Assembly: GCF_005434945.1 (NCBI RefSeq)
Contig: NZ_SKCH01000005.1
Coordinates: forward strand, 124,001 to 188,000
DNA from: Prescottella subtropica
GTDB taxonomy: Bacteria > Actinomycetota > Actinomycetes > Mycobacteriales > Mycobacteriaceae
Length of the DNA stretch: 64,000 nt
Direction: 5' to 3'
The notes beneath the pieces were generated by a model, which was given only the letters and a program-made list of their open reading frames with translations, did no database searches and was not told the DNA's origin. Position 1 is the stretch's first letter. The number at the start of each line of letters is the position of its first letter. Both the position numbers and the translations under genes were made by a program. Shown in pieces: positions 52,082-62,300 of the stretch.

Positions 52082-52149
52082 GTCCGCCACAGTACGTGGG
52101 AACCGGGGGGCCGCCGTCTCTCGATCGTGCCGACGGTGCACGACGTCGA

Positions 52150-53487
52150 TCACCCGCGGAGCGCGCGGGCGGCATCGGTGCGGGAGGTACGGACGGCAGG
52201 CCACGCCAACGCGAGACAGGTGGTGGTCAGCGTCGCGGCGGCCAGACCCGCGAGCATCGGCCAGGGCAGGCCGCCCACCACTTCACCGAAGGGGGTCTGC
52301 GCGCCGACCCCGATCGTCGCGCAGGACACCAGCAGCGTGACGGCACCGAAGAGGATCGCGGTCACGGCGTAGACGACGCCCTCGTACACGGTGGATCGGG
52401 CGATCACTCCGGGTCGGGCCCCGGCTGCACTGATGAGGGCGGAGTCCCGACGACGTTCGCGACCGACCAGCGCGATGACGGCGAGCCCGCCGACCCACGA
52501 GACCACGAACACCCAGCCGAGCACGACGAGCACGTCGTCGAGCCCGGTCGAACCGCCGGGCATCGCGTTGCCGATCACCATGAAGATGCCCACGATCGAC
52601 AGCGCGAGAGCGAACGGGAGGACGGTGGTCACGCTGCGCGCCGCGCGGGCGCGGCAGGACTGCACGGCCAACCGCCAGGCGATATCGGCGTCCGGTACCA
52701 GCGCGGTCCACAGTCCCATCAGGGGTGTGAGTACCCACGGCCCCATCAGAAGCAGTAGGCACACCAGGAACAGGTTTCCGGCGAACGCGAACGCGGTGCG
52801 CTGTTCGAGTCCGCCGAGTTCGAAACCCAGACCCGGGATCCACATGCCGACCACGCCGGCGAACAGGCTCAGGGCGAGGAGACTGCGACCTGCTCCGGGA
52901 CGGGCCGGCGTCTCGGTGGTGTCGCGGAAGGCGCGCATCTCGGGGGTCTTCGATGCGCGTCGGGCCGCAGCCCACCCACCGAGCAGGCAGGGGACGACGC
53001 CCGCGACCAGCGTCGCACCGAGGTACCACGGCTCGAATCCGACGTGCGCGCCGTGCAGGTCGAGACCGGTGCCGGTCCACTGGTCCAGCGCCACGCGGGC
53101 CACCACGACTGCGAGCGGCAGCGCGAGCAGACCGGACACCAGCCCCAGCACCAGCAGTTCGGTGACGAGCACGCGGCGCACCCGGCGCCGCGGGATGCCC
53201 AGGATCACCCACAACGCGTGCTCGCGGCGCTGCGTGGTCAGTGTGAGCCCGACGGTGGAGGCGACGACGGCGACCGCCGCGAGGACGGTGAAGAAGACGA
53301 TGTTGCCGCCCAGGGCGATCGACGCCCGGGTCATGTCGGCGTCGCCCGCGGCCTGCGCCGAACCGATCGCGGTGAGCATCGCGATCACGGCTCCGGCGCC
53401 GCACGCGCCGCCGACGGTGGCGCACAGGACGGTCCACAGCCACATGGCGGACCGGCTGCGGATGTCGGCGAGGACGAGGCGGATCAT
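52150..53487 (-). CDS. ABC transporter permease (FtsX/MacB-like)
   Basis: A 445-residue permease from ATG at 53487. It has eight or so membrane segments, with two large FtsX-like regions: FTVLAAVAVVASTVGLTLTTQRREHALWVILGIPRRRVRRV and the later GWVFVVSWVGGLAVIALVGRERRRDSALISAAGARPGVIARS. The pattern of a membrane helix followed by a basic helix marks FtsX domains. The start overlaps the ATPase gene stop (ATGA), so both form one exporter unit. A peptide or lipid substrate is likely. The neighbouring histidine kinase and response regulator suggest stress-induced expression. Confidence 0.86.
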   Translation of the reverse strand: MIRLVLADIRSRSAMWLWTVLCATVGGACGAGAVIAMLTAIGSAQAAGDADMTRASIALGGNIVFFTVLAAVAVVASTVGLTLTTQRREHALWVILGIPRRRVRRVLVTELLVLGLVSGLLALPLAVVVARVALDQWTGTGLDLHGAHVGFEPWYLGATLVAGVVPCLLGGWAAARRASKTPEMRAFRDTTETPARPGAGRSLLALSLFAGVVGMWIPGLGFELGGLEQRTAFAFAGNLFLVCLLLLMGPWVLTPLMGLWTALVPDADIAWRLAVQSCRARAARSVTTVLPFALALSIVGIFMVIGNAMPGGSTGLDDVLVVLGWVFVVSWVGGLAVIALVGRERRRDSALISAAGARPGVIARSTVYEGVVYAVTAILFGAVTLLVSCATIGVGAQTPFGEVVGGLPWPMLAGLAAATLTTTCLALAWPAVRTSRTDAARALRG

Positions 53488-54260
53488 GCGAGCACGTCCT
53501 CTGCGGTGGCGGCCTGGGCGTCGAGGACGGCTTCGCTGACGGCGTGGCCGTCTCCGCCGGGAAGTATCGTGTGGACGCGTCCGGACCCCATGACGACGAT
53601 GTGGTCGGCGCGGGCCGCGGCGTGCGGGTCGTGGGTGACCATCACCACCGTCGTGCCCTGCGCGGGCAGGGCCTGCAGCCAGTCGAGCACCACCCGGCCC
53701 GCCGCGAGATCGAGCGCTCCGGTGGGCTCGTCCGCGAACACGATGCGCGGGCGGTTGGCGACGACGCGGGCGACGGCCACGCGCTGGCGTTCACCGCCGG
53801 ACAGCCGGTCGGGTCGACGTCCGGCATGTTCGCGAATGCCGAGTCGGTCCATGGCGTCGCGGATCCGGGCTCGCGGCACCTTGTGACCGGCGAGGCGGGC
53901 CGGAAGCGCAATGTTCTCTTCGACCGACAGCGAGCTGACCAGATTGTACTCCTGGAACACGAAACCGATGTGCTCGCTGCGAAACGCTGCGCGCCTGCGG
54001 GTGCCGAGGGAACCGAGGTCGGTGCCGAGCACCTCGACGGCGCCACCGGTGGGCACCTCGAGGCCGGCCGCGCAGAACATCAGGGTGGATTTGCCGGACC
54101 CGGAGGGGCCGACGATCGCGGTGAGTCGGCCCTCGGGGATGTCGAGATCGATGTCGTGCAGCACGCGGGTGGATTCACGGCGACGACCGGGAACGGGAAA
54201 GTCCATGCGCAGGCCGCGCAGCCGGATACAGGGGGCGGTGGTCGGGGCGTCGTGTGGCAT
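53484..54260 (-). CDS. ABC transporter ATP-binding protein (LolD/MacB type)
   Basis: A 258-residue ATPase from ATG at 54260. Walker A GPSGSGKSTLM, Q-loop FVFQEYNLVSSLSV, signature RLSGGERQRVAVARVV, Walker B RIVFADEPTGALD and the switch His in VVMVTHDPHAAARAD are all intact. GERQRVAVAR with EPTGALD is typical of the MacB/LolD group that pairs with FtsX-like permeases. It is encoded just before its permease and divergently from the two-component kinase gene 110 bp away, as in BceAB-like detoxification modules. Confidence 0.93.
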   Translation of the reverse strand: MPHDAPTTAPCIRLRGLRMDFPVPGRRRESTRVLHDIDLDIPEGRLTAIVGPSGSGKSTLMFCAAGLEVPTGGAVEVLGTDLGSLGTRRRAAFRSEHIGFVFQEYNLVSSLSVEENIALPARLAGHKVPRARIRDAMDRLGIREHAGRRPDRLSGGERQRVAVARVVANRPRIVFADEPTGALDLAAGRVVLDWLQALPAQGTTVVMVTHDPHAAARADHIVVMGSGRVHTILPGGDGHAVSEAVLDAQAATAEDVLA

Positions 54261-54369
54261 GAATCCATTCGATCGGTTTCCCGCCCGGCGAACACTGGTG
54301 CTGCCTCCCCGAGGAGGTAGAGCGAGCACTACCTTCTCGGGGGCCCGGCGTCTGGCAGAGTTCGATGCC

Positions 54370-55554
54370 ATGTCGTCCTCACGCCTGGCCCGGAGGGTGC
54401 TGCTGGAGACGGCCGCCGCCGCGCTTCTGCCGCTGCTGCTCGTCTGCCTGGTTCTGGTGCCGCTGCTGCCGATCACCGCCGTCGTAGTGGCCGAACTCGA
54501 TCGGATGCGTGCCGCCGCGTGCGGTGCGCAGAGCCATCCGCTCCGCCCGACGAGTGAGCCGTGGTGGCCCTGGATCCGGTCCCGGGTGCGCACCTCGGGG
54601 CTGTGGCGCACGGATCTTCCGGTGTTGCTGGTGGCGGTCGTGCTGTCGGTGTTCTCGATGCTGATCGCCTTCTTCGGGTTCATCGGTGCGCTGGTGCTCG
54701 TCTTCTCCCCCGTGTTCTGGGCGTTCGGCATCGCCGCGCAGGCGGGCCCGTTCACGCCCGCGTCCGCCGGACAGTCGGTGGCCGCGGTGCCCTTCGGGTT
54801 CGTGTCGGCGGTGGTGACGGCGGCGTTGTTGACGGGAATCTCGTCGCTGCGCGACGTGACGTTGCTCGGCTTCTCCACACAGCGCGACCGCGACCTGCAA
54901 TCCCAGCTTCGCGACCTCCGCAGCAGTCGTGCGTCGTTGACCGAGGCGTTCGAACTGGAGCGGCGGCGCATCGAACGGGACCTGCACGACGGCGCGCAAC
55001 AGGACCTCGTCGCGGTCGTGCTCAGTCTCGGCATGCTCGAGGCGGCCGCCGAATCCGGCGCCGACAACGAACGCCTCAGGGAGCTGGCCTCGCGTTCCCA
55101 AGCTCAGGCCGAGCGTGCTCTGGACCGGCTACGGGAGACGGTGCGCGGCATCCACCCCCGTGATCTGACCGATCTGGGTTTGGTGGCGGCCGTGCGCGAA
55201 CTGGTCTCCCGTTCGCCGCTGTCCGTCGGGTTCGCCGCGGGGGGCGACGATTCGTCGCTGTCCGCCCCGATCGCGGGCGCTGTCTACTTCACGATCTCGG
55301 AGGCGCTCACCAACGTCGTCAAACATGCCGGGGTCGACCACGTCCGGGTGGAGCTCCGCTGCACCCCCGACGGTGTGACGGCGAGGATCGTCGACGAGGG
55401 CGGTGGCGGCGTCGAACTCGGTGAAGGGCGTGGCACCGGGCTGGTGGGGCTGCGGGAGCGGATGCGCAGTGTCGGCGGCGACATTCGGGTGGTGAGTCCG
55501 GCCGGCGTGGGAACTACGGTGGTGGTGACGGCCCCCGCCGAACCGCCGTGGTGA
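54370..55554 (+). CDS. NarL-type sensor histidine kinase
   Basis: A 394-residue kinase from ATG at 54370. Membrane segments lie at about 13-38, 83-105 and 130-160. The HisKA_3 box with its phosphorylated His is FELERRRIERDLHDGAQQDLVAVV, and the ATPase domain includes FTISEALTNVVKHAG (N box), RIVDEGGGGVELGEGRGTGL (G1/G2 boxes) and GVGTTVVVTAP. There is no large external sensor, so it may sense the membrane or the adjacent ABC exporter. The response regulator gene follows after 37 bp. Confidence 0.92.
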   Translation: MSSSRLARRVLLETAAAALLPLLLVCLVLVPLLPITAVVVAELDRMRAAACGAQSHPLRPTSEPWWPWIRSRVRTSGLWRTDLPVLLVAVVLSVFSMLIAFFGFIGALVLVFSPVFWAFGIAAQAGPFTPASAGQSVAAVPFGFVSAVVTAALLTGISSLRDVTLLGFSTQRDRDLQSQLRDLRSSRASLTEAFELERRRIERDLHDGAQQDLVAVVLSLGMLEAAAESGADNERLRELASRSQAQAERALDRLRETVRGIHPRDLTDLGLVAAVRELVSRSPLSVGFAAGGDDSSLSAPIAGAVYFTISEALTNVVKHAGVDHVRVELRCTPDGVTARIVDEGGGGVELGEGRGTGLVGLRERMRSVGGDIRVVSPAGVGTTVVVTAPAEPPW

Positions 55555-55591
55555 AGATTCGGATTCGAGCACGACGAGGAACTGTGCAGCC

Positions 55592-56254
55592 ATGAGAATC
55601 GTGCTCGCCGACGATGCCCCGCTCATCCGGGCCGGGATCAAGGAGATCCTGGTGGCCAGCGGGCACGACGTGGTGTGCGAATGCGACGACGCACCCGCGC
55701 TGGTGTCGGCCGTCGACGCCCTGGCCGCCGCCGGTGAGCTGCCCGACCTGGTGATCACCGACGTGCGGATGCCGCCCGAGGGCACCGACGACGGCCTGCG
55801 CGCCGCGATGGATCTGCGGGCGCACCATCGTGAGTTGCCGATTCTGGTGCTGTCGGCCTACGTCACCGGGCCGTATGTCAAGGAGCTGCTGGGCGGCCCG
55901 GGCGCAGACGGTGTCGGCTATCTCCTCAAGGAGAAGGTGGGGCGGGTGGGCGACTTCCTGCGGGCCATCGAGACGGTGTCCACCGGCGGCGTCGTGGTCG
56001 ACCCGGAAGTGGTGCGTCACGTCACCCGGCCGGAATCCTCGTCAGGACCGCTCGGCAGGTTGACGGCACGCGAGAGCGAGGTCCTCGCGCTGATGGCCGA
56101 GGGCAAGTCCAACGGGGAGATCACCGACGCGCTGTTCCTGTCGAAGGCTGCGGTGAGCAAACACGTCGCCAACGTCTTCCTCAAGCTGGGGTTGCCACCC
56201 GGCGAGGACAACCGCCGCGTCAAGGCGATCCTCACCTGGCTCGAGCATCACTGA
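55592..56254 (+). CDS. NarL/LuxR-type response regulator
   Basis: A 220-residue regulator. The receiver domain starts MRIVLADDAPLIRAG, with the phospho-acceptor Asp in LPDLVITDVRMPP and Lys in YLLKEKVGRVGDFL. The C-terminal LuxR HTH is LTARESEVLALMAEGKSNGEI and FLSKAAVSKHVANVFLKLG. It pairs with the kinase gene directly upstream; likely targets are the divergent ABC exporter genes. Confidence 0.93.
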   Translation: MRIVLADDAPLIRAGIKEILVASGHDVVCECDDAPALVSAVDALAAAGELPDLVITDVRMPPEGTDDGLRAAMDLRAHHRELPILVLSAYVTGPYVKELLGGPGADGVGYLLKEKVGRVGDFLRAIETVSTGGVVVDPEVVRHVTRPESSSGPLGRLTARESEVLALMAEGKSNGEITDALFLSKAAVSKHVANVFLKLGLPPGEDNRRVKAILTWLEHH

Positions 56255-56388
56255 TCGCGTCCGACCGTCGGCCGGTTGAACGTTTCGTGAATATCGGTGG
56301 AGATATTGCTGTTTCGGGCGTTCTCCGGCTCGTCGTGCGGTTTGCTGGGACGGACTTTCCGACATCCTGGACACCGACGAGGAACACC

Positions 56389-57456
56389 GTGACCGAGTTC
56401 AACCCGATCGACCGCCGCCGTTTCCTCGCCGCCGCCGGCACGACCGGTGCGGCGGCCGCCCTGGTGGCGACCACGTCGACCGCGTCCGCGGCCCCCGCTC
56501 CCGTCGCCGACAAGTTCCCGTTTCCGAACGGAAACAGGGTGCGGGTCCTGGTCACCGGGGACGCGGGCACCGGCACCCCGGCGCAGTGGGCGGTGGCCGA
56601 CGCGATCCGCAGCGTGCACGCCCGGCAGCCGTTCGACCTGGCACTCGGTCTCGGCGACAACATCTACGAGTCCGGCCCGCACGGCAGCGGGGACGGCCAG
56701 TTCACCGCCAAGTTCGAGGACCCCAACCACGGCCTCGACTTCCCGTGGGTGATGGTGCAGGGCAACCACGACAACTCCGCGATCGTCCCCGGTGACGGCG
56801 GCTGGCTGCTCCGCGGCGACGACGAGGTCGCCTACCACGGGCTGTCCCGCCGGTGGTGGATGCCGTCGCGCTACTACTCGGTGCGGATCCCCGAACAGAA
56901 TCCGGTGGTCGAGTTCTTCGTCCTCGACCTCAACCCGCTGGCCGCCTACCTGCCGCCGCTGTTCGTCGACTACTGGATGCCGGACGGCCAGTTCATGTCC
57001 GAGCAGCGGGCGTGGCTGGACCGGGCGCTCGTCGACTCCACTGCGACGTGGAAGATCGCTTGCACCCACCACCCGTACCTGAGCAACGGCTCCCACGGCG
57101 ACGCCGGCGCCTACGACGGCATCCCGATCGAACCGATGAACGGTGTCCACGCGAAACGGTTCTTCGAGGACCACGTCGTCGGCCGCTGCCAGTTCATCGC
57201 GTCCGGACACGACCACGCCCTGCAGGTCCTCGAACCGACCGTCGCCTCGAAGGGCACCCGGCAGATCGTCTCCGGCGCCGCCGGGAAGAACAGCCACGGC
57301 AAGGCGTCGCAGCCCGACCGGGCGAACCTGTTCCAGAACTTCACCGACGTCGGCTTCATGGCCCTGGACCTGTCCCCCGACACCGCCCGCGTGCAGGTGT
57401 ACACCGTCGACATCCCCACCGCCGAACCGACACTCGCGTTCGACCGCCGACTGTAG
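56389..57456 (+). CDS. Tat-exported metallophosphoesterase
   Basis: A 355-residue protein from GTG at 56389, after GAGGAAC. The N-terminus has a twin-arginine signal (DRRRFLAAAGTTGAAAALVA, then cleavage after TASA). The calcineurin-like metal sites are VTGDAGTGTP, DLALGLGDNIYESG, MVQGNHDNSA, CTHHPYLSNG and SGHDHALQVLE, so both metal ions can be bound. The order is that of purple acid phosphatase-like enzymes. It acts outside the cytoplasm on phosphate esters; the natural substrate is unknown. Confidence 0.9.
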   Translation: MTEFNPIDRRRFLAAAGTTGAAAALVATTSTASAAPAPVADKFPFPNGNRVRVLVTGDAGTGTPAQWAVADAIRSVHARQPFDLALGLGDNIYESGPHGSGDGQFTAKFEDPNHGLDFPWVMVQGNHDNSAIVPGDGGWLLRGDDEVAYHGLSRRWWMPSRYYSVRIPEQNPVVEFFVLDLNPLAAYLPPLFVDYWMPDGQFMSEQRAWLDRALVDSTATWKIACTHHPYLSNGSHGDAGAYDGIPIEPMNGVHAKRFFEDHVVGRCQFIASGHDHALQVLEPTVASKGTRQIVSGAAGKNSHGKASQPDRANLFQNFTDVGFMALDLSPDTARVQVYTVDIPTAEPTLAFDRRL

Positions 57457-57460
57457 GCGC

Positions 57461-59261
57461 TTACCGCCGGCGCAGCCGGAGCCGGCTGTGGGTGACGACG
57501 GCGAGCACGCAACCGATGAGCACCAGCATCGCGATGCTGAGCAGCCACCACGATCCGGTGTGCTGCCACAGCGTGTCCGGCTCGGTGCCGGTGGCGTTCG
57601 TGACCAGGTCCACCGTCGAGGCGGCGGCCGCGAACCCCCAGCGGGACGGAAACAGCCACGCGACCTGCTCGAGCACGGCCCGTCCGGTGATCGTGACCAC
57701 CAGCATCGGCAGCACCTGCTCGGTCGAACGCGCCACCGACGACAACGCCAATCCGACCACGACACAGCAGCAGGTGGTGGCGGCGATGCCCACGATCAGT
57801 TCGACGGAGCCCGAGGGAAGCACACTGCCGTGGCCCGGGACACCCTTGCCCACGTAGACGATCAGCACCATGACCACCGACCGGCAGCAGCCCGGCGGCA
57901 CGTTCGCGCTGATAGACCATGCGCTCGCCGACCAGGTCGCGGACGGTCAGTGAACAGCCCATGAAGGCGGCGCCGAGAATCGGCACCACCAGGATCTGGG
58001 TGAGTTCGCCGGACACGAACGGCAGCAGCGACAGAAAGATCAGATAGCCCCGGTCGGCACGGATCAGTCGAACCTGGCGGCGGGCGACGGTGCTCAACTG
58101 CTTACGCCTCGAGGTGTGCGCGGGAGAGCCGAGCGGCCCGGGTGGCGCCACCGCGGGGCGGGTGGCGCGATATTCGGCGAACACCCCATCCGGGTCGGAG
58201 GCGACGCGGGCGAAGATGTCGGACCAGTCTGTGCTGCCGAGTGCGCTCCCGACCCGGTCGGGCGGTCCCACATAGGCGGTCTTGCCGCCGGGAGCGAGGA
58301 GCAGGACCTGGTCGCACATCTCGAGGTAGGACAGCGAATGCGTGACGATGACGACGACGCGACCCGAATCGGCGAGGCGGCGCAGCGTCGCCATGATCTG
58401 GCGATCGAGCGCGGGGTCGAGACCCGAGGTCGGTTCGTCGAGGATGAGCAGGGACGGGCCCGTGAGCAACTCCAGCGCCACCGATACGCGTTTGCGTTGC
58501 CCGCCGGAGAGGCGATCGACGCGGGTGTCGGCGTGCTCGGTCAGGTGCAGTTCGTCGAGTACCCCGGCGATCACCTGGTCACGGTCGGCCCGGGTGGTGT
58601 CCGGCGGCAGTCTCAACTCCGCGGCGTAACCGAGGGCCCTCCGGACGGTCAGCTGCCGATGGACGACGTCGTCCTGCGGGACCATGCCGATACGGGAGCG
58701 CATCACCGAATAGTCGGTGTGCACGCTGCGCCCGTCGAATTCGACGACGCAGTCCGTGGGACCGGCCGAACCGGAGATGATCGTGGCAACCGTACATCCC
58801 GGACGACGATGTCGTTGTCGAGGGACCGTCCGATCGTGAGGGCGCCCGCCGGGACGGTCACGCGCGGCGGCGGGGTCGGGGCGACCGAGGCCCCCACCTC
58901 GATCGTCGACTCGCCCCATCGACTGCCCACGCCGCGGCGCGTCGGGATCCTCGATCGAGATCCGCACGGTGGGACCCTCGACCGCGTCACCCAGACGGAC
59001 GAGGACGGTGTCCGTGACAGGCACCTCTTCTCGGCGCTTACCGTCGACGTAGATCCCGTTCCGGCTGCCGGAGTCGACGAGCTGCCATCCCCCGTCCCAC
59101 TCGAGCCGCGCATGCTCGCGCGACACCACAGGATCGACGATCGTGATCTCCACCTGCGGGTTCCGGCCGATACGTACCGCTCTGCCCGCCCTGTGGCGTG
59201 TGCGGCCGTTCTCGGTCTCGACCACGACCCGCGGGCATCCGCGTCCCGTCCCATCGTCCAT
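57461..59261 (-). pseudogene. FHA-ABC transporter pseudogene (Rv1747-like)
   Basis: Starting at ATG 59261, a complete first FHA domain is encoded (AVRIGRNPQVEITIVDP, VSREHARLEW, DSGSRNGIYVDG). The frame is lost near 58920; a second FHA start (LTIGRSLDNDIVVRDV) is in another frame and is cut off. The ABC ATPase then resumes without Walker A, from SRIGMVPQDDVVHRQLTVRR, with an intact signature RLSGGQRKRVSVALELL and Walker B LLILDEPTSGLD. The permease begins (GELTQILVVPILGAAF, GERMVYQRERAAGLLP), is deleted inside, and its last helices continue in another frame to 57461. Several deletions and frameshifts make it inactive. It is homologous in layout to the Mycobacterium tuberculosis Rv1747 PIM exporter. 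Confidence 0.8.
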
Positions 59262-59293
59262 CGCCACGGCTTCCGTAGGCGGCTGCGCCGCCC

Positions 59294-59333
59294 GTGCGCC
59301 TTTTTGGTAGCTGCTACTACCAAAAAGGCGCAC
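59294..59333. terminator. Repeated palindromic terminator element, copy 2
   Basis: Exact 17-bp arms, GTGCGCCTTTTTGGTAG and CTACCAAAAAGGCGCAC, around CTGCTA. It lies between the cobN stop (59340) and the start of the ABC pseudogene and shares its core with the element at 25025-25076. Confidence 0.75.
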
Positions 59334-59339
59334 AGGGTG

Positions 59340-62300
59340 TCAGCCCTCGAGTTCGCCCTCGGTCTCGAGGTACACCCGGCGCAGGCCGGCGAGGATGTCG
59401 GGGGACGGTTCTTCCCACATGGTGCGTTCGACGGCCTCGAGGAGGCGTTCGGCGATGCCGTGCAGTGCCCACGGATTCGATTGCGTCATGAACTCGCGGT
59501 TGGTCTCGTCGAGGACGTAGGTTTCGGCGAGTTTCTCGTACATCCAGTCGGCGACGACGTTGGTGGTGGCGTCGTAGCCGAACAGGTAGTCGACGGTGGC
59601 GGCCATCTCGAACGCGCCCTTGTAGCCGTGCCGGCGCATCGCGTCCAGCCAGCGCGGGTTCACGACCCGCGCCCGGAAGACGCGGGCGGTCTCCTCCGAC
59701 AGGGTGCGGGTGCGGACGGCATCCGGGCGGGTGCTGTCCCCGATGTACGCCTCCGGATCGTGCCCGGTCAGGGCGCGGACGGTGGCGACCATGCCGCCGT
59801 GGAACTGGAAGTAGTCGTCGGAGTCGGCGATGTCGTGTTCGCGGGTGTCGGTGTTCTTCGCGGCGACCGCGATCCGCTTGTAGGCGGAGCGCATGTCGTC
59901 GCCGGCCGGGACGCCGTCGAGGCCGCGGCCGTACGCGTAACCGCCCCACGTGGTGTACACCTGCGCGAGGTCGGCGTCGTCGCGCCAGTTCTTCGAGTCG
60001 ATCAGCTGCAGCAGGCCCGCCCCGTACGTGCCGGGCTTGGACCCGAAGATGCGGGTGGTGGCGCGGCGGTCGTCGCCGTGCTCGGCGAGATCGGCCTGCG
60101 TGTGCGCCCGCACGTAGTTGTCCTCGGGGGATTCGTCGAGACCGGCGACGAGGCGGACGGCGTCGTCGAGCAACGCCAGGACGTGCGGGAACGCGTCCCG
60201 GAAGAACCCGGAGATGCGGACGGTGACGTCGATGCGCGGCCGCCCCAGCTCCTCGAGACCGATCACCTCGAGGCTGGTGACCCGGCGGGACGCCTCGTCC
60301 CACACCGGACGCACCCCGAGGAGGGCGAACACCTCGGCGACGTCGTCACCGGAGGTCCGCATCGCCGAGGTCCCCCACACCGACAGGCCCACCGACTGCG
60401 GATACGTCCCGTGGTCGGCGAGGTAGCGGGCGGCCAGGGATTCGGCCATCGCCTGCCCGGTCTCCCACGCCAGCCGCGACGGCACCGCCTTGGGGTCGAC
60501 GGAGTAGAAGTTGCGGCCCGTGGGCAGCACGTTGATCAGCCCGCGCAGCGGCGACCCGGACGGCCCGGCCTCGATGAACCGGCCGTCGAGGGCGCGCAGC
60601 ACCTGCCCGATCTCGTTGTTCGTCTCCCGCAGCCGCGGCACCACCTCGGTGGCCGCGAACCGCAGGATCTGCCGCACGGTGGCGTTCTCGTGCAGGCCGT
60701 CGACGACGGCCGGATCCCAGCCGGCGGCAGCGAGCGCGGCGACCAGCGCGTGGGCCTGCGCCTCGATGTCGTCCACCCGGCCGCGGTTCTCGTCACCGGC
60801 CTCGCTGAGCCCCAACGCCTCCCGCAGACCCGGCACGGACTGCTCGCCGCCCCACATCTGCTTCGCCCGCAGCATCGCCAGCACCAACTCCACCTCGGCG
60901 TCCCCGGCGGGGGCGGTGCCGAGCACGTGCAGGCCGTCACGGATCTGGACGTCCTTGATCTCGCACAGCCAGCCGTCGACGTGCATGAGCATGTCGTCGA
61001 ACACGTCCTCCTCGGGACGCTCGGCCAGGCCCAGGTCGTGGTCCATCTTCGCGGCCCGCATCAGCGTCCAGATCTGCTGCCGGATCGCCGGCAGCTTCGC
61101 CGGATCCAGGGCGGAGATGTTGGCGTGCTCGTCGAGGAGCTGCTCGAGCCGGGAGATGTCGCCGTACGACTCGGCGCGGGCCATCGGCGGGATCAGATGG
61201 TCGACGAGGGTGGCGTGCGCGCGGCGCTTGGCCTGCGTGCCCTCACCGGGATCGTTGACCAGGAACGGGTAGATCATCGGCAGATCCCCGAGAGCGGCGT
61301 CGGTGCCGCACGACGCCGACATGCCCAGGGTCTTGCCGGGCAGCCACTCGAGGTTGCCGTGCTTACCGAGGTGCACGATCGCGTCGGCTTGAAAACCTCC
61401 AGCAGCCGCATCCGCTGCGATCCACCGGTAGGCGGCCAGGTAGTGGTGGCTCGGCGGCAGATCCGGGTCGTGGTAGATCGCGACCGGGTTCTCCCCGAAC
61501 CCGCGCGGCGGCTGCACCATCAGCACCACGTTCCCGGCGCGGATCGCGGCGATCACGATCTCACCCTCCGGGTCGGACGCCTTGTCGACGTACAGCTCGC
61601 CGGGCGCAGCCCCCCAGTGCTCCTCGACGCCGTCCCGGAAATCTGCGGGCAGGGTGGCGAACCACTGCCGGTACTGCGCGGCGGAGATGCGGATCGGGTT
61701 GCCCTCGAGCTGGTCGGCGGTCAGCCAGTCCGGGTCCTGCCCGCCCGCGGCGATCAGCGCGTGGATGAGCGCGTCGCCGTCCCTGTCGGCCAGACCGGGC
61801 AGGGCGTCGTCGCCGTCCGCGGGGCCGAGGTCGTAGCCGTGCTCGCGCATCGCGGTGAGCAGATCGATCGCACTGGCCGGGGTGTCCAGGCCCACCGCGT
61901 TGCCGATCCGGGCATGCTTCGTCGGGTACGCCGACAGCATCAGCGCAACCTTCTTGTCCCCGTTGGGGATCCGACGCAGTTTCGCGTGCCGCACCGCGAT
62001 CCCCGCGACGCGTGCGGCGCGTTCGGTGTCCGGCACGTACGCGGTCAACCCGTCGGCGTCGATCTCCTTGAACGAGAACGGCACCGTGATCAGCCGGCCG
62101 TCGAACTCCGGCACCGCCACCTGGGTGGCCACGTCCAGCGGGGACATGCCGTCGTCGTTGGCCTCCCAGTCGGCGCGGCTGCTCGTCAGACACAGGCCCT
62201 GCAGGATCGGCACGTCCAGGGCGGCGAGCGCCGCGACGTCCCACGCCTCGTCGTCGCCACCGGCCTGCGCGGTCGCCGGCTTGGTACCGCCCGCCGCCAG

